Shown: in pieces, positions 27,759-36,435 of the stretch | Layout of the letters: every line of letters begins with the position of its first letter | Numbering within the stretch: position 1 is the stretch's first letter | Source of the DNA: Pseudomonas arsenicoxydans | GTDB lineage: Bacteria; Pseudomonadota; Gammaproteobacteria; Pseudomonadales; Pseudomonadaceae | Length of the DNA stretch: 64,000 nucleotides | Reading direction: 5' to 3' | NCBI RefSeq assembly: GCF_900103875.1 | Contig: NZ_LT629705.1 | Span: 5,155,001-5,219,000, forward strand | Translations under genes and position numbers: made by a program | The notes under the pieces: generated by a model | What the model was told of the DNA's origin: nothing | The model's input: only the letters and a program-made list of their open reading frames with translations | The model's database searches: none

Positions 27759-28676
27759 ATGAAATCCATCATCGCTGCACTTATTACTTTCAACATCATA
27801 TCAATGGCTTGTGCTACTGAAATTGTAGAACCAACCGCGCCACCCGAAAGCCCTAATCCAACTCAGAATAAGGTTCCCACATTTCTCCCTCCCGCGGAGG
27901 AGACGCTACCTGACAATGCTTTTGGTCGATTAGTCCAGCAAGGCCACGCAATCTTTGTAGATACGAAAGCCAATGCATCCGAGTTCGTAGGAAACGGATT
28001 AAATTGCACCAACTGCCATTTAGAACAGGGAAGAAAAGCTGACTCTGCGCCTCTTTGGGGGGCTTACACAATGTACCCGGCCTATCGAAAAAAGAACGAC
28101 AAGGTCAATACCTACGCTGAGCGCTTACAAGGGTGTTTTCAGTTCAGCATGAACGGAAAACCGCCTCCAGCGGACAGTCAAGTCATCGCTGCTCTTACCG
28201 CATACTCATACTGGCTCGCAACGGGCGCCCCTACAGGACAACAACTGCCCGGACGTTCTTATCCCGAGATTCCTCAACCAGCCGGAGGCTTCGATCTCGC
28301 CAAGGGAAAGGCTATCTACGCCAAGCAGTGTTCTGTATGCCACGGAGCTGATGGTGAAGGCCAGAGAGCAGGAAGCGACTATGTGTTTCCACCACTTTGG
28401 GGTAAAGATTCATTCAACTGGGGTGCGGGAATGCATCGAATCAATACCGCTGCCGGCTTCATAAAATCGAATATGCCATTAGGTAAGGGTGGAACACTCT
28501 CCTCCGATGAGGCGTGGCACGTTGCAGCCTATATGAACAGCCACGAACGACCAAAAGACCCAAGGATGATTGCCGGCTCTGTCGAGCAGACCAGATTGAA
28601 ATTTCATGAGAATGATGGGGTCAATCTCTACGGGCAAAAGGTGAACGGAGTGATACTCGGCCAAGGTACTGAATGA
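27759..28676 (+). CDS. tsdA: Thiosulfate dehydrogenase TsdA-like di-haem cytochrome c
   Basis: The 305-residue precursor carries a signal peptide and two haem sites, CTNCH (83-87) and CSVCH (191-195). Between them is ERLQGCFQFSMNG, whose Cys126 fits the axial cysteine ligand of TsdA haem 1. TsdA oxidises thiosulfate to tetrathionate, or the reverse, in the periplasm. The start at 27759 was chosen for its signal peptide; a longer upstream frame overlaps tsdB. Confidence 0.75.
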   Translation: MKSIIAALITFNIISMACATEIVEPTAPPESPNPTQNKVPTFLPPAEETLPDNAFGRLVQQGHAIFVDTKANASEFVGNGLNCTNCHLEQGRKADSAPLWGAYTMYPAYRKKNDKVNTYAERLQGCFQFSMNGKPPPADSQVIAALTAYSYWLATGAPTGQQLPGRSYPEIPQPAGGFDLAKGKAIYAKQCSVCHGADGEGQRAGSDYVFPPLWGKDSFNWGAGMHRINTAAGFIKSNMPLGKGGTLSSDEAWHVAAYMNSHERPKDPRMIAGSVEQTRLKFHENDGVNLYGQKVNGVILGQGTE

Positions 28677-28691
28677 GCCAGTTCAGACGAA

Positions 28692-28738
28692 ACCAAGCTA
28701 TCACTGACTGCGCGAGCGCCATCAAGTCATAGCTTGGT
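28692..28738. terminator. Inverted repeat between convergent genes
   Basis: ACCAAGCTAT (28692-28701) and ATAGCTTGGT (28729-28738) are perfect 10-bp arms between tsdA and the leftward ybgE. There is no T tract, so its role as terminator is only likely. Confidence 0.45.
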
Positions 28739-28767
28739 AGCGCTGCTTCTTCTCCAGCCGTCAATCC

Positions 28768-29055
28768 TCAATGTAGAAACTTTAACCAACCAGCAACTGC
28801 AAGTGACAAAAAACAGGTCCAGCCTGAGAAAAGCCAACGCCAGACGAGCATCCGCGGGACAAAACCCACACCTCTCACAAAGGCCACACTCATGGCTGCG
28901 AACAATGCCGTAGCCAGAACATGGTCAGGCTTCCCATTAGAGGCAGCCATCATGGGGGGATAGAGCGTACAAGCGAGCATGATCGCTAAAGCGATAACCA
29001 AACTCAGAAAATGAATGTGTGAGGTTGGTTGAGGATTAGCGACACGCGGCATCAT
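28768..29055 (-). CDS. ybgE: Cyd operon protein YbgE family
   Basis: The 95-residue protein has three predicted membrane helices (FLSLVIALAIMLACTLYP; VLATALFAAMSVAFVRGVGF; WLFSGWTCFLSLAVAGW). The YbgE family accompanies cydAB, and GFVPR is family-like. Its ATG overlaps the stop of CydX (ATGA at 29055). Its function is not settled. Confidence 0.75.
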   Translation of the reverse strand: MMPRVANPQPTSHIHFLSLVIALAIMLACTLYPPMMAASNGKPDHVLATALFAAMSVAFVRGVGFVPRMLVWRWLFSGWTCFLSLAVAGWLKFLH

Positions 29056-29174
29056 GACAGTGTCTCGTCATTGTCGCTCAAGGCTCGGCCAGCTTCGTTC
29101 TCGCCCCACATCGCATTCAGTATCGCCAGTAGCAATGCAAAACCGACCCCAAGCATCCAGGCGAAATACCACAT
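29052..29174 (-). CDS. cydX: Cytochrome bd small subunit CydX
   Basis: The 40-residue single-span peptide starts MWYFAWMLGVGFALLLAILN, matching the MWYFAW start of E. coli CydX. GGAG lies 8 bases before the ATG at 29174; an ATG at 29180 is too close to it. CydX stabilises the haem site of CydA. It lies 22 bp after cydB and overlaps ybgE. Confidence 0.88.
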   Translation of the reverse strand: MWYFAWMLGVGFALLLAILNAMWGENEAGRALSDNDETLS

Positions 29175-29196
29175 GTTCATTACTCCTTTGCCATCA

Positions 29197-30333
29197 CTAG
29201 TAGGCGGAATGTTCGTTGGCTTTGATTTTCGCGATAGTTACCTTGCCCCGCATAACGCGATAAGCCCACGAGGTATAAAGCACAATCAGTGGCATGAAGA
29301 TCAACGTAGCCCAGAACATGATGGCCAGGCTTAAGTGACTGGCGACGCTGTCCCACACGGTAAGACTTGCCCCAGGCATCGTTGATGACGGCATGACGAA
29401 TGGAAACATCGACACGCCAGCCGTGCAAATAACACCGATTACCGAAAGCGACGACGCGATAAACGCTGAAAGTGTGCGGCGCGCCTTCAACAACAGGGCC
29501 GCACCTGCTGCGCCGATCAATCCCAATGCAGGCAGCAGCCACAGCAAAGGGTAATGGCCATAGTTGGCCATCCAGGCTCCAGCTTCGCGCACCACGGATT
29601 TGCCGAGAATGTCAGGCAGTCCTGCTGTATCAACTACCGACGTAATCCGATAGCCATCAATCCATTGCAGCCAGATGCCGGCAACGATAAATGAACACAC
29701 CAGCACGATCGCTGCACCAACCCCACCTTTAATTGCCCTTGCCTGGATAACACCTTCAGTGCGATGTGCCAGATAAGTACCACCTTGCAGGGTGATCATT
29801 GCGCTGCTCACAATGCCGATTAGTAACGCGAAGGGATTCAGCAGTTGCCAGAAACTGCCGGTATATGTCGACACCAGAAAATCGTTGAAGTGGAAAGGTA
29901 CACCTTGCAGCAGGTTGCCAAACGCAATCCCGAACACCAGGGGCGGCACTGCCCCACCCACAAAGAGTCCCCAATCCCAGGTGCTGCGCCAGGTGGAGTT
30001 GTGGATCTTGCTGCGATAGTCAAAACCCACCGGGCGGAAGAACAGCGCCCAGAGAACCAGAATCATCGCCCAATAGAACCCGCTGAATGCAGTGGCATAC
30101 ACCACTGGCCACGCCGCGAACAATGCGCCGCCCGCAGTAATGAACCAAACCTGATTCCCATCCCAATGCGGTCCGACGGTATTGATAACGACGCGACGCT
30201 CCATGTCATTGCGGCCAACAAAGGGCAGCAGCGTACCGACCCCCATATCGTGGCCATCCATGATGGCGAAGCCGATCAGCAATACACCAACCAGTGCCCA
30301 CCAGATAATTTTCAGGGTGAAGTAATCAAGCAT
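29197..30333 (-). CDS. cydB: Cytochrome d ubiquinol oxidase subunit II
   Basis: The 378-residue membrane protein has the CydB start IIWWALVGVLLIGFAIMDGHDMGVG, RVVINTVGPHWDGNQVWFITAGGALFAAWP and about nine membrane helices. It pairs with CydA in the quinol oxidase bd. The start overlaps the CydA stop by 8 bp. Confidence 0.93.
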   Translation of the reverse strand: MLDYFTLKIIWWALVGVLLIGFAIMDGHDMGVGTLLPFVGRNDMERRVVINTVGPHWDGNQVWFITAGGALFAAWPVVYATAFSGFYWAMILVLWALFFRPVGFDYRSKIHNSTWRSTWDWGLFVGGAVPPLVFGIAFGNLLQGVPFHFNDFLVSTYTGSFWQLLNPFALLIGIVSSAMITLQGGTYLAHRTEGVIQARAIKGGVGAAIVLVCSFIVAGIWLQWIDGYRITSVVDTAGLPDILGKSVVREAGAWMANYGHYPLLWLLPALGLIGAAGAALLLKARRTLSAFIASSLSVIGVICTAGVSMFPFVMPSSTMPGASLTVWDSVASHLSLAIMFWATLIFMPLIVLYTSWAYRVMRGKVTIAKIKANEHSAY

Positions 30334-31897
30334 GTTGGAGTTCCTTCAAATGGGCATCGTGAACATAACGGCCGGTACCGAGGCTGCCAGGACCCTGACG
30401 GGCAAACTTGACCATCAGGAACATTTCAACCACCAGCAGCACGGTGTAGAAAACGATGAATCCCGCCAGCGAGCCATAGAGATTGTTGACGCTAAGCGTA
30501 GATACGCTCATGTGGGTCGGCAGCACGCCGTAAATGGTCCAGGGCTGACGGCCGTATTCAGCGACGAACCAGCCCAGCTCGCAGGCAATCCATGGCGCAG
30601 GCAGCATGCAAAGCGCCCAGCGCAGTAACCAGCGGCGTCGTGTGCAGGTCGACTTCAAGGTGCTCCAGAAGGCAAGTCCGAAGAGCATGAGCATGGCAAC
30701 ACCAAGGCCTACCATAATCCGGAACGCCCAGAACATAGGTGTCACGCGCGGTACGGTATCGTTTACGGCTTTTTCGATAATGGCCGGCGTGGCCTGGTTG
30801 ACGTCCTCGACATACTTCTTGAGCAGTAGGCCAAAGCCCAGATCGGCTTTGTATTCTTCGAATCTCTTGAGAGCTGCCGAATCGGTGCGATTGGCTCTGA
30901 CGGCTTCAAGGGCATTTACGGCGGTAATGCCTCGGAGAATTCGAGCGCGGTTCTTTTCTTTGATCTCATAAATGCCTGGAATTTGCTTGCTGACTGATCG
31001 TGTGCCAATCAGGCCCATCAGCCATGGCACTTCAACTTCCCAGTTATTTTTGGACTCGGCTTCATTAATACTGGCCACCAATGTCAGGCCCGCCGGCGCA
31101 GGCTTCGTTTCCCACATGGCTTCCATGGCTGCCATCTTGGTTTGTTGTGCCTCACCTACCGTGTAACCAGACTCGTCACCCAACACGATCACACTCAGCA
31201 CTGATGCCAAACCAAAGGCCGCCGCCACCCGGAAGCTGCGTTTGGCGAACTCGACATCACGATTCTTGAGCAAATACCAACTGGAAATCGACAGCACAAA
31301 CATCGAGCCGGTGACGTAACCGGCTGAGACGGTATGCACAAACTTGGCTTGTGCTACTGGATTGAAAACCACCGCCCAAAAATCAACCATCTCCATGCGC
31401 ATGGTGATGTAACTGAATTCTGAACCCACCGGGTTCTGCATCCATCCATTGGCGATCAGAATCCACAACGCTGAAAGGTTTGTACCAACAGCCATCAGCA
31501 GCGTGACCAGCAAGTGGTGCTCTTTCTTCAGACGATCCCAACCAAAGAAGAACAGGCCAATCATGGTCGATTCAAGAAAGAACGCCATCATGCCCTCGAT
31601 TGCCAGCGGGGCTCCGAAGATATCGCCGACGTAGTGCGAGTAATAAGCCCAGTTGGTACCGAACTGAAATTCCAGGGTGATGCCCGTAGTCACCCCCAGG
31701 GCGAAGTTGATGCCGAACAACTTGCCCCAGAAGCGCGTCATGTCTTTCCAGATAACATTGCCTGTCATCACATAGACACTTTCCATAATGACCAGCAGCC
31801 AAACCATGCCAACCGTGAGAGGTACAAAAAGAAAGTGGTAAAGCGCAGTGGCTGCAAACTGCAGCCGAGACAAATCCACCAGGTGTTCTGAAATCAC
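30326..31897 (-). CDS. cydA: Cytochrome d ubiquinol oxidase subunit I, long Q-loop type
   Basis: The 523-residue protein matches E. coli CydA in length and in the extended Q-loop (MWETKPAPAG; IPGIYEIKE; DLGFGLLLKKY). The shorter CioA usual in Pseudomonas lacks this loop. Haem ligands include the N-terminal His in ALYHFLFVPLTVG. The GTG at 31897 starts the family sequence (MISEHLVDLSRLQFA) and overlaps the CydP stop as GTGA. Bd oxidases of this kind are reported to resist sulfide, which fits the surrounding genes. Confidence 0.92.
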   Translation of the reverse strand: MISEHLVDLSRLQFAATALYHFLFVPLTVGMVWLLVIMESVYVMTGNVIWKDMTRFWGKLFGINFALGVTTGITLEFQFGTNWAYYSHYVGDIFGAPLAIEGMMAFFLESTMIGLFFFGWDRLKKEHHLLVTLLMAVGTNLSALWILIANGWMQNPVGSEFSYITMRMEMVDFWAVVFNPVAQAKFVHTVSAGYVTGSMFVLSISSWYLLKNRDVEFAKRSFRVAAAFGLASVLSVIVLGDESGYTVGEAQQTKMAAMEAMWETKPAPAGLTLVASINEAESKNNWEVEVPWLMGLIGTRSVSKQIPGIYEIKEKNRARILRGITAVNALEAVRANRTDSAALKRFEEYKADLGFGLLLKKYVEDVNQATPAIIEKAVNDTVPRVTPMFWAFRIMVGLGVAMLMLFGLAFWSTLKSTCTRRRWLLRWALCMLPAPWIACELGWFVAEYGRQPWTIYGVLPTHMSVSTLSVNNLYGSLAGFIVFYTVLLVVEMFLMVKFARQGPGSLGTGRYVHDAHLKELQHA

Positions 31898-32070
31898 TTG
31901 CTTGCCCCTTGAGTCGAGGTGGGTACGCCGAACCTGTCGCCGATGGTGTTCGAGTCGACGCTGACGCGCGAATCCCGGATGAACACCCACCACAACACTG
32001 TCAGCACGAGTAGCTTGATCACTACTGCCGTGAACAGATGGCGTCGCAGTCGTTTGTCGGAAATGGTCAT
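31894..32070 (-). CDS. cydP: Cytochrome oxidase putative small subunit CydP
   Basis: The 58-residue protein has a basic start (MTISDKRLRRH) and one membrane helix (LFTAVVIKLLVLTVLWWVFI). This small protein family precedes cydAB in many proteobacteria and is called CydP. No Shine-Dalgarno sequence is visible before the ATG at 32070. A sigma-54-like promoter ends only about 12 bp upstream. Confidence 0.75.
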   Translation of the reverse strand: MTISDKRLRRHLFTAVVIKLLVLTVLWWVFIRDSRVSVDSNTIGDRFGVPTSTQGASK

Positions 32071-32082
32071 GTCTATGCAGTT

Positions 32083-32098
32083 AGCACACGGCATGCCA
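32083..32098 (-). promoter_or_regulatory. Sigma-54-like promoter of the cyd operon
   Basis: On the minus strand TGGCATGCCGTGTGCT has GG and GC at the correct 10-base spacing of a -24/-12 element (consensus TGGCAC-N5-TTGCW), with one mismatch in the -12 TTGC. It would start transcription within a few bases of the CydP ATG, giving an almost leaderless mRNA. Confidence 0.5.
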
Positions 32099-32185
32099 AG
32101 GGAAAGAAGTCTGTTTGTATCGTTTTAAAACAGTTACTTAGACAACAACCCAGCGGTGCGCGGAATGGGTTGGCAGATCAGTGCG

Positions 32186-32221
32186 CTGCCAATGACTGCC
32201 AGTGCCGGCAGTCATTGGCAG
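32186..32221. promoter_or_regulatory. 15-bp inverted repeat, likely FisR enhancer site
   Basis: CTGCCAATGACTGCC (32186-32200) and GGCAGTCATTGGCAG (32207-32221) are perfect arms. The element is about 90-125 bp upstream of the cyd sigma-54 promoter. Similar TGCCA/TGGCA palindromes occur upstream of the persulfide dioxygenase. It also lies 24 bp beyond the fisR stop, but has no T tract, so an enhancer is favoured over a terminator. Confidence 0.55.
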
Positions 32222-32244
32222 TATTGCGGCGTGAGCGCTGGCTA

Positions 32245-33570
32245 CTAGGCCAGCCCCTGCTCTTTCAGGCGTCTGTACAAAGTACGTTCACTAATCCCCA
32301 TGTGCTTGGCCAGCTCACTGCGGGTACCTTTGAAAGTAGCCAGTGCCTGTACCAGCGAGCTGCCGTCGAACGGAGTTGAAGTAGAGGCCTGAGCAGACGC
32401 CACCACGGATGCCTGTGGCAAATGTATGGAGCGGATCACACCATCGTCAGCAAACAGACTGGCTCTTTCCAGAACGTTGCGTAATTCACGGATATTGCCG
32501 GGCCAGGAAAGCCCCTGCAATTGCATCAGAGCATCCGCATCTATCGTCAGCCGGCGCTTGCCTGAACCGGCACGTTGTAGAAATGAATTTACAAGCAACC
32601 CAATGTCTTCAACCCGGTTGCGCAAGGGGGGTAGCTGAATTGGAAAAGCGCTGATGCGGTAGTACAGGTCCTGCCTGAACTCACCTTTCTCCATCATTTT
32701 TTCCAATGGTTTGTGGGTCGCAGCAATTAACCTGAAGTTAGCGTGAAGGGTCTCGACACTCCCTACACGGCGATAGGTGCCCGATTCGATCAGGCGCAAC
32801 AGTTTCACCTGCATGGCCAACGGAACATCGCCAATTTCATCGAGAAACAAGGTGCCGCCCTGGGCCGTTTCAACCAAGCCAGGCTTACGCGTGGTGGCTC
32901 CGGTGAATGCTCCTTTTTCATGGCCGAACAGTTCGCTCTCAAATAACGTTTCGGTCAATCCAGAGCAATCAACGACGACAAAGGGTCCAGTGGCCCGCTC
33001 GCTGGTTTCATGTACCGCACGGGCGAACAGTTCTTTGCCCGTACCGGACTCGCCTAGCAGCAGCACCGGCAGCATGGATGGTGCCACCCGCTGCAGTTCC
33101 GACAGGGCACGATTAAAGGCTGGTGAATGGCCGACCAACCCTTCGTTACTGGGTCGCGCTGATGCACTGCGGACCAAGGTGAGACGCTCCACGTAGGCAG
33201 TAATAACACCGTGCTCGTCTAGAATCGGGCGCAATTCGACGTCGACATGCTCAGGACCGCGAGGCGTGTGGTGAATGTGCAAAACACGATCCGGTCCGCG
33301 CATCTCCTGCGCTTTTTTCATCGGGCAGTTCTCACCCGCCTGATCACAAGGCACGTCGTAATGGTGTGAGATTTGATAACACTTATGGCCGATAAAGGGT
33401 TTGTCAGCGCTGCCAAACTGCCGTTGATAGGCAGTGTTGGCAGCCAGGATGTTGTAGTCCGGATCGAGCACGATCATCGGCTGGGGTTCGTGCTCAAGAA
33501 ACGAAACAAGTGATTGCACTTGATCCGAGTGCGGGAGCGAGTGGGCTGGGGTGGGCAGGATAGTCTTCAT
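32245..33570 (-). CDS. fisR: FisR-like sigma-54 activator sensing sulfane sulfur
   Basis: The 441-residue enhancer-binding protein has an N-terminal PAS/R domain, an AAA+ domain (Walker [15 protein letters not shown] loop, [11 protein letters not shown]) and a Fis-type HTH ([18 protein letters not shown]). Cys64, Cys75 and Cys82 have spacings of 11 and 7, the same as Cys53/64/71 of FisR in Cupriavidus, which senses polysulfide and activates pdo-sqr. AGGAGCCACG precedes the ATG at 33570. It lies between cyd and pdo-sqr, its likely targets. Confidence 0.85.
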   Translation of the reverse strand: MKTILPTPAHSLPHSDQVQSLVSFLEHEPQPMIVLDPDYNILAANTAYQRQFGSADKPFIGHKCYQISHHYDVPCDQAGENCPMKKAQEMRGPDRVLHIHHTPRGPEHVDVELRPILDEHGVITAYVERLTLVRSASARPSNEGLVGHSPAFNRALSELQRVAPSMLPVLLLGESGTGKELFARAVHETSERATGPFVVVDCSGLTETLFESELFGHEKGAFTGATTRKPGLVETAQGGTLFLDEIGDVPLAMQVKLLRLIESGTYRRVGSVETLHANFRLIAATHKPLEKMMEKGEFRQDLYYRISAFPIQLPPLRNRVEDIGLLVNSFLQRAGSGKRRLTIDADALMQLQGLSWPGNIRELRNVLERASLFADDGVIRSIHLPQASVVASAQASTSTPFDGSSLVQALATFKGTRSELAKHMGISERTLYRRLKEQGLA

Positions 33571-33601
33571 CGTGGCTCCTGAGAATCCGTCCATCCTGTA
33601 A

Positions 33602-33642
33602 TGGCACTGCCACCTCTGTCAATACGGACTGCCAATGGCAGT
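33602..33642. promoter_or_regulatory. Two TGCCA/TGGCA palindromes (enhancer sites)
   Basis: TGGCACTGCCA (33602-33612) and ACTGCCAATGGCAGT (33628-33642) are palindromes about 100-135 bp before the sigma-54 promoter of the dioxygenase, and just upstream of fisR in the other direction. They share the core of the repeat at 32186. Confidence 0.6.
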
Positions 33643-33737
33643 AAATCAAGGATGATGTAGAAAAAATCAAACTATTTATAAAATAAAAAACTAATAAAAT
33701 CATACAGATATGATCATAGCTCTGTACAGCTCTAGCC

Positions 33738-33753
33738 TGGCAGGCTTATTGCT
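33738..33753 (+). promoter_or_regulatory. Sigma-54 promoter of the pdo-sqr operon
   Basis: TGGCAGGCTTATTGCT has a full -24 TGGCA and -12 TTGCT at the correct spacing, 53 bp before the dioxygenase ATG. FisR should activate it. Confidence 0.8.
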
Positions 33754-33805
33754 ATGTCAGTCCTTAGTGTGAGCGGCTTGGTAAAAGCCCCTAAGGAGAC
33801 AGGTC

Positions 33806-34684
33806 ATGAGCGTCAAACTTCACGTCGAAGGATTCTTCGATTCTGCTACCAATACCGTCAGCTATCTTGTGCTGGATGAGGCCACCCACCACTGCGCGTT
33901 GATCGACAGCGTACTTGATTACGACCCTAAGTCCGGCCACACCGCCACAACGTCTGCCGATAAGTTGATTGCGAGGGTGAACGAACTCAATGCGAGAGTC
34001 GAATGGATTCTCGAGACCCACGTCCACGCGGATCACCTCACGGCAGCGCCCTACCTGAAGGAAAAGCTCGGTGGAAAAATAGGAATCGGCAGCCAGATTT
34101 CCACGGTGCAGGAAGTGTTTGGCACGCTGTTCAATACGGCTGGCGATATGCCCCGCGACGGGAGTCAATTCGATCACCTGTTCGTCAATGACGAGCCGTT
34201 TGCCATTGGCACGCTGCAATGCCATGCACTCCATACACCGGGCCATACACCAGCCTGTATGACTTATGTGGTCAGCGATGGCACCGAAACGGCTGCATTC
34301 GTCGGCGACACCTTGTTTATGCCTGACTACGGTACTGCACGCTGTGACTTTCCCGGTGGAAATGCCCGCACGCTGTTCCAGTCAATCAACAAGGTGCTGA
34401 GCCTGCCGGCGAATACGTTGCTCTACATGTGCCACGACTATCAGCCGGGTGGGCGCGAGGTGCAATTCGTCAGTACCGTGGCCGACCAGCGCGCCCACAA
34501 CGTTCACGTGCGTAACGGCATCAGTGAGGAGGAGTTTGTGGCGATGCGCACAAAACGTGATGCATCGTTGGAAATGCCGACACTGATCCTGCCTTCGGTT
34601 CAGGTCAACATGCGCGCCGGGCACTTGCCTGAGCCTGAAGCGAACGGGACACGCTACCTGAAAATCCCGCTCAACGTCGCCTGA
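33806..34684 (+). CDS. Persulfide dioxygenase, MBL fold
   Basis: The 292-residue metallo-beta-lactamase-fold protein has THVHADH (His72, His74, Asp76, His77), HTPGHTPACMTY and GDTLFMPDYGTARCDFPGG. Its sequence fits the group of ETHE1-related dioxygenases of Pseudomonas encoded with SQR. It oxidises glutathione persulfide to sulfite. AAGGAG precedes the ATG. It is the first gene of the operon with SQR and the exporter. Confidence 0.85.
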   Translation: MSVKLHVEGFFDSATNTVSYLVLDEATHHCALIDSVLDYDPKSGHTATTSADKLIARVNELNARVEWILETHVHADHLTAAPYLKEKLGGKIGIGSQISTVQEVFGTLFNTAGDMPRDGSQFDHLFVNDEPFAIGTLQCHALHTPGHTPACMTYVVSDGTETAAFVGDTLFMPDYGTARCDFPGGNARTLFQSINKVLSLPANTLLYMCHDYQPGGREVQFVSTVADQRAHNVHVRNGISEEEFVAMRTKRDASLEMPTLILPSVQVNMRAGHLPEPEANGTRYLKIPLNVA

Positions 34685-34736
34685 CGTTGCTTTCCCAAAA
34701 TACGCATAAGAAAAAATACCCATAACGGAGACACTT

Positions 34737-36407
34737 ATGGACATTCGCCACCTTGCGCCTGGACTGTCGGTATCCGAACAGATTTTTCCCAACCAATTGG
34801 CCGAACTGAAAGAGGCCGGCTTTCGCACCGTCGTGTGTAACCGTCCCGATGGCGAAGGCAGTGATCAGCCCTTGTTTGCCGAAATCAAACGAGCGGCCGA
34901 AGCAGTCGGCATTGAAGCGCACTACCTTCCTGCGGAATCAGGCAAAGTCACTGATGAGCAAGGTATTGCCTTCGGCAAGCTTCTTGAATCGCTTCCAAAA
35001 CCGGTGTTGGCCTATTGCCGTTCCGGGATGCGCTCGACAACGATGTGGGCACTTTCACAAGCGGGTAAACAATCCTTGCCACACATCGTCGAGACGGCCA
35101 AAAAAGCCGGGTTCGATATGAAAGGTGTCATTCGCCGGATTGCCAATCAGGGCCGCACGCCGGTCGAAGTGGCTGAGGCGCAGCATACCGTGGTCATCAT
35201 CGGCGGCGGTGCGGCAGGTATCGCGACTGCATCCAGTTTACTGGCGCGAGATCCCGGGCTCGACGTTGCCATCATCGACCCGGCCGATGTGCACTACTAC
35301 CAGCCTGGCTGGACACTTGTCGGCTGTGGAGTCTTCGATGCGCCCCAAACCGCCCGCACGATGGGTACGACCATCCCCCACGGTGTGCACTGGATCAAGT
35401 CGGCGGTCGCCGCTTTCGAACCCGAGAGAAATGCCGTCATTCTTGATGGATGCAGAGTCGTCAAATACGAGCAACTGGTCGTGTGCCCTGGCCTGAAACT
35501 CAATTGGCATGCCATCGAGGGTTTGTCGGACACCCTGGGCCGCAACGGCGTGACTTCAAACTACCTGTATCACCTTGCCCCCTACACTTGGGAACTGGTG
35601 CAGCAACTGCGTGGTGGCCGTGCGGTATTCACGCAACCGCCCATGCCAATCAAATGTGCCGGGGCGCCGCAAAAAGCAATGTACCTGTCTGCCGATCATT
35701 GGAAACGTACCGGTGTATTGGAAAACGTCGAGATCGAATTTTGCAGCGCCGGCGCGGTACTGTTCGGAGTTCCCGACTATGTGCCCGCACTGATGGAATA
35801 CATCACGGCCTATGGTATCGACCTGAATTTCGGCAACACACTCATCAGCGTGAATGGACCCGCACGGACTGCAACGTTCAACTGCGTGAATCCGGATGGC
35901 AGCTCCCATCCTGTTACGCGCGACTTTGATCTCCTCCATGTGGTGCCACCGCAGATTGCGCCGGATTTCGTTCGGGTCAGCCCTCTCGCTGACGCAGCTG
36001 GCTGGATCGATGTCGACCCCGCCACTTTGCGCCATAAAACCTGGGTCAATATTCACGCACTGGGAGACGCCACCAATACCAGCAACGCCAAAACCGCGGC
36101 AGCAGCACGCAAGCAGGCGCCCGTTGTTGCCCATAACGTGTTGGCTGCAATGGGTAAAGCGAAAGGCAGCGCCCATTACGACGGTTACGGCTCCTGCCCG
36201 CTGACGGTTGAACGCGGCAAGATCGTACTGGCTGAGTTCACCTATGGCGGCAAGGTCGCCCCCAGCTTTCCATCCTGGCTAATCGACGGTACCCGGCCAT
36301 CAAGGCTGGCATGGCTGCTCAAAGAGCGGATTCTTCCACCGCTGTATTGGAAGGGAATGCTCAAGGGCCATGAGTGGATGGCGAAACCTGAGATGGCCGA
36401 CGTATGA
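34737..36407 (+). CDS. sqr: DUF442 domain fused to sulfide:quinone oxidoreductase
   Basis: The 556-residue protein has a DUF442 (BLH) domain at about 1-110 with a CRSGMR loop (Cys94-Arg99), then an SQR flavoprotein with the FAD motif VVIIGGGAAGIATA from about 152. SQR cysteines appear in LVGCGVFDA, LVVCPGLKL and MPIKCAGAP. It oxidises sulfide and passes electrons to quinone, making polysulfide or persulfide. The fusion would put a rhodanese/phosphatase-like loop next to the sulfur product. GGAG precedes the ATG. Confidence 0.87.
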   Translation: MDIRHLAPGLSVSEQIFPNQLAELKEAGFRTVVCNRPDGEGSDQPLFAEIKRAAEAVGIEAHYLPAESGKVTDEQGIAFGKLLESLPKPVLAYCRSGMRSTTMWALSQAGKQSLPHIVETAKKAGFDMKGVIRRIANQGRTPVEVAEAQHTVVIIGGGAAGIATASSLLARDPGLDVAIIDPADVHYYQPGWTLVGCGVFDAPQTARTMGTTIPHGVHWIKSAVAAFEPERNAVILDGCRVVKYEQLVVCPGLKLNWHAIEGLSDTLGRNGVTSNYLYHLAPYTWELVQQLRGGRAVFTQPPMPIKCAGAPQKAMYLSADHWKRTGVLENVEIEFCSAGAVLFGVPDYVPALMEYITAYGIDLNFGNTLISVNGPARTATFNCVNPDGSSHPVTRDFDLLHVVPPQIAPDFVRVSPLADAAGWIDVDPATLRHKTWVNIHALGDATNTSNAKTAAAARKQAPVVAHNVLAAMGKAKGSAHYDGYGSCPLTVERGKIVLAEFTYGGKVAPSFPSWLIDGTRPSRLAWLLKERILPPLYWKGMLKGHEWMAKPEMADV

Positions 36408-36435
36408 AACCAGGCCTGAAAGCAAGGAGACTGAG

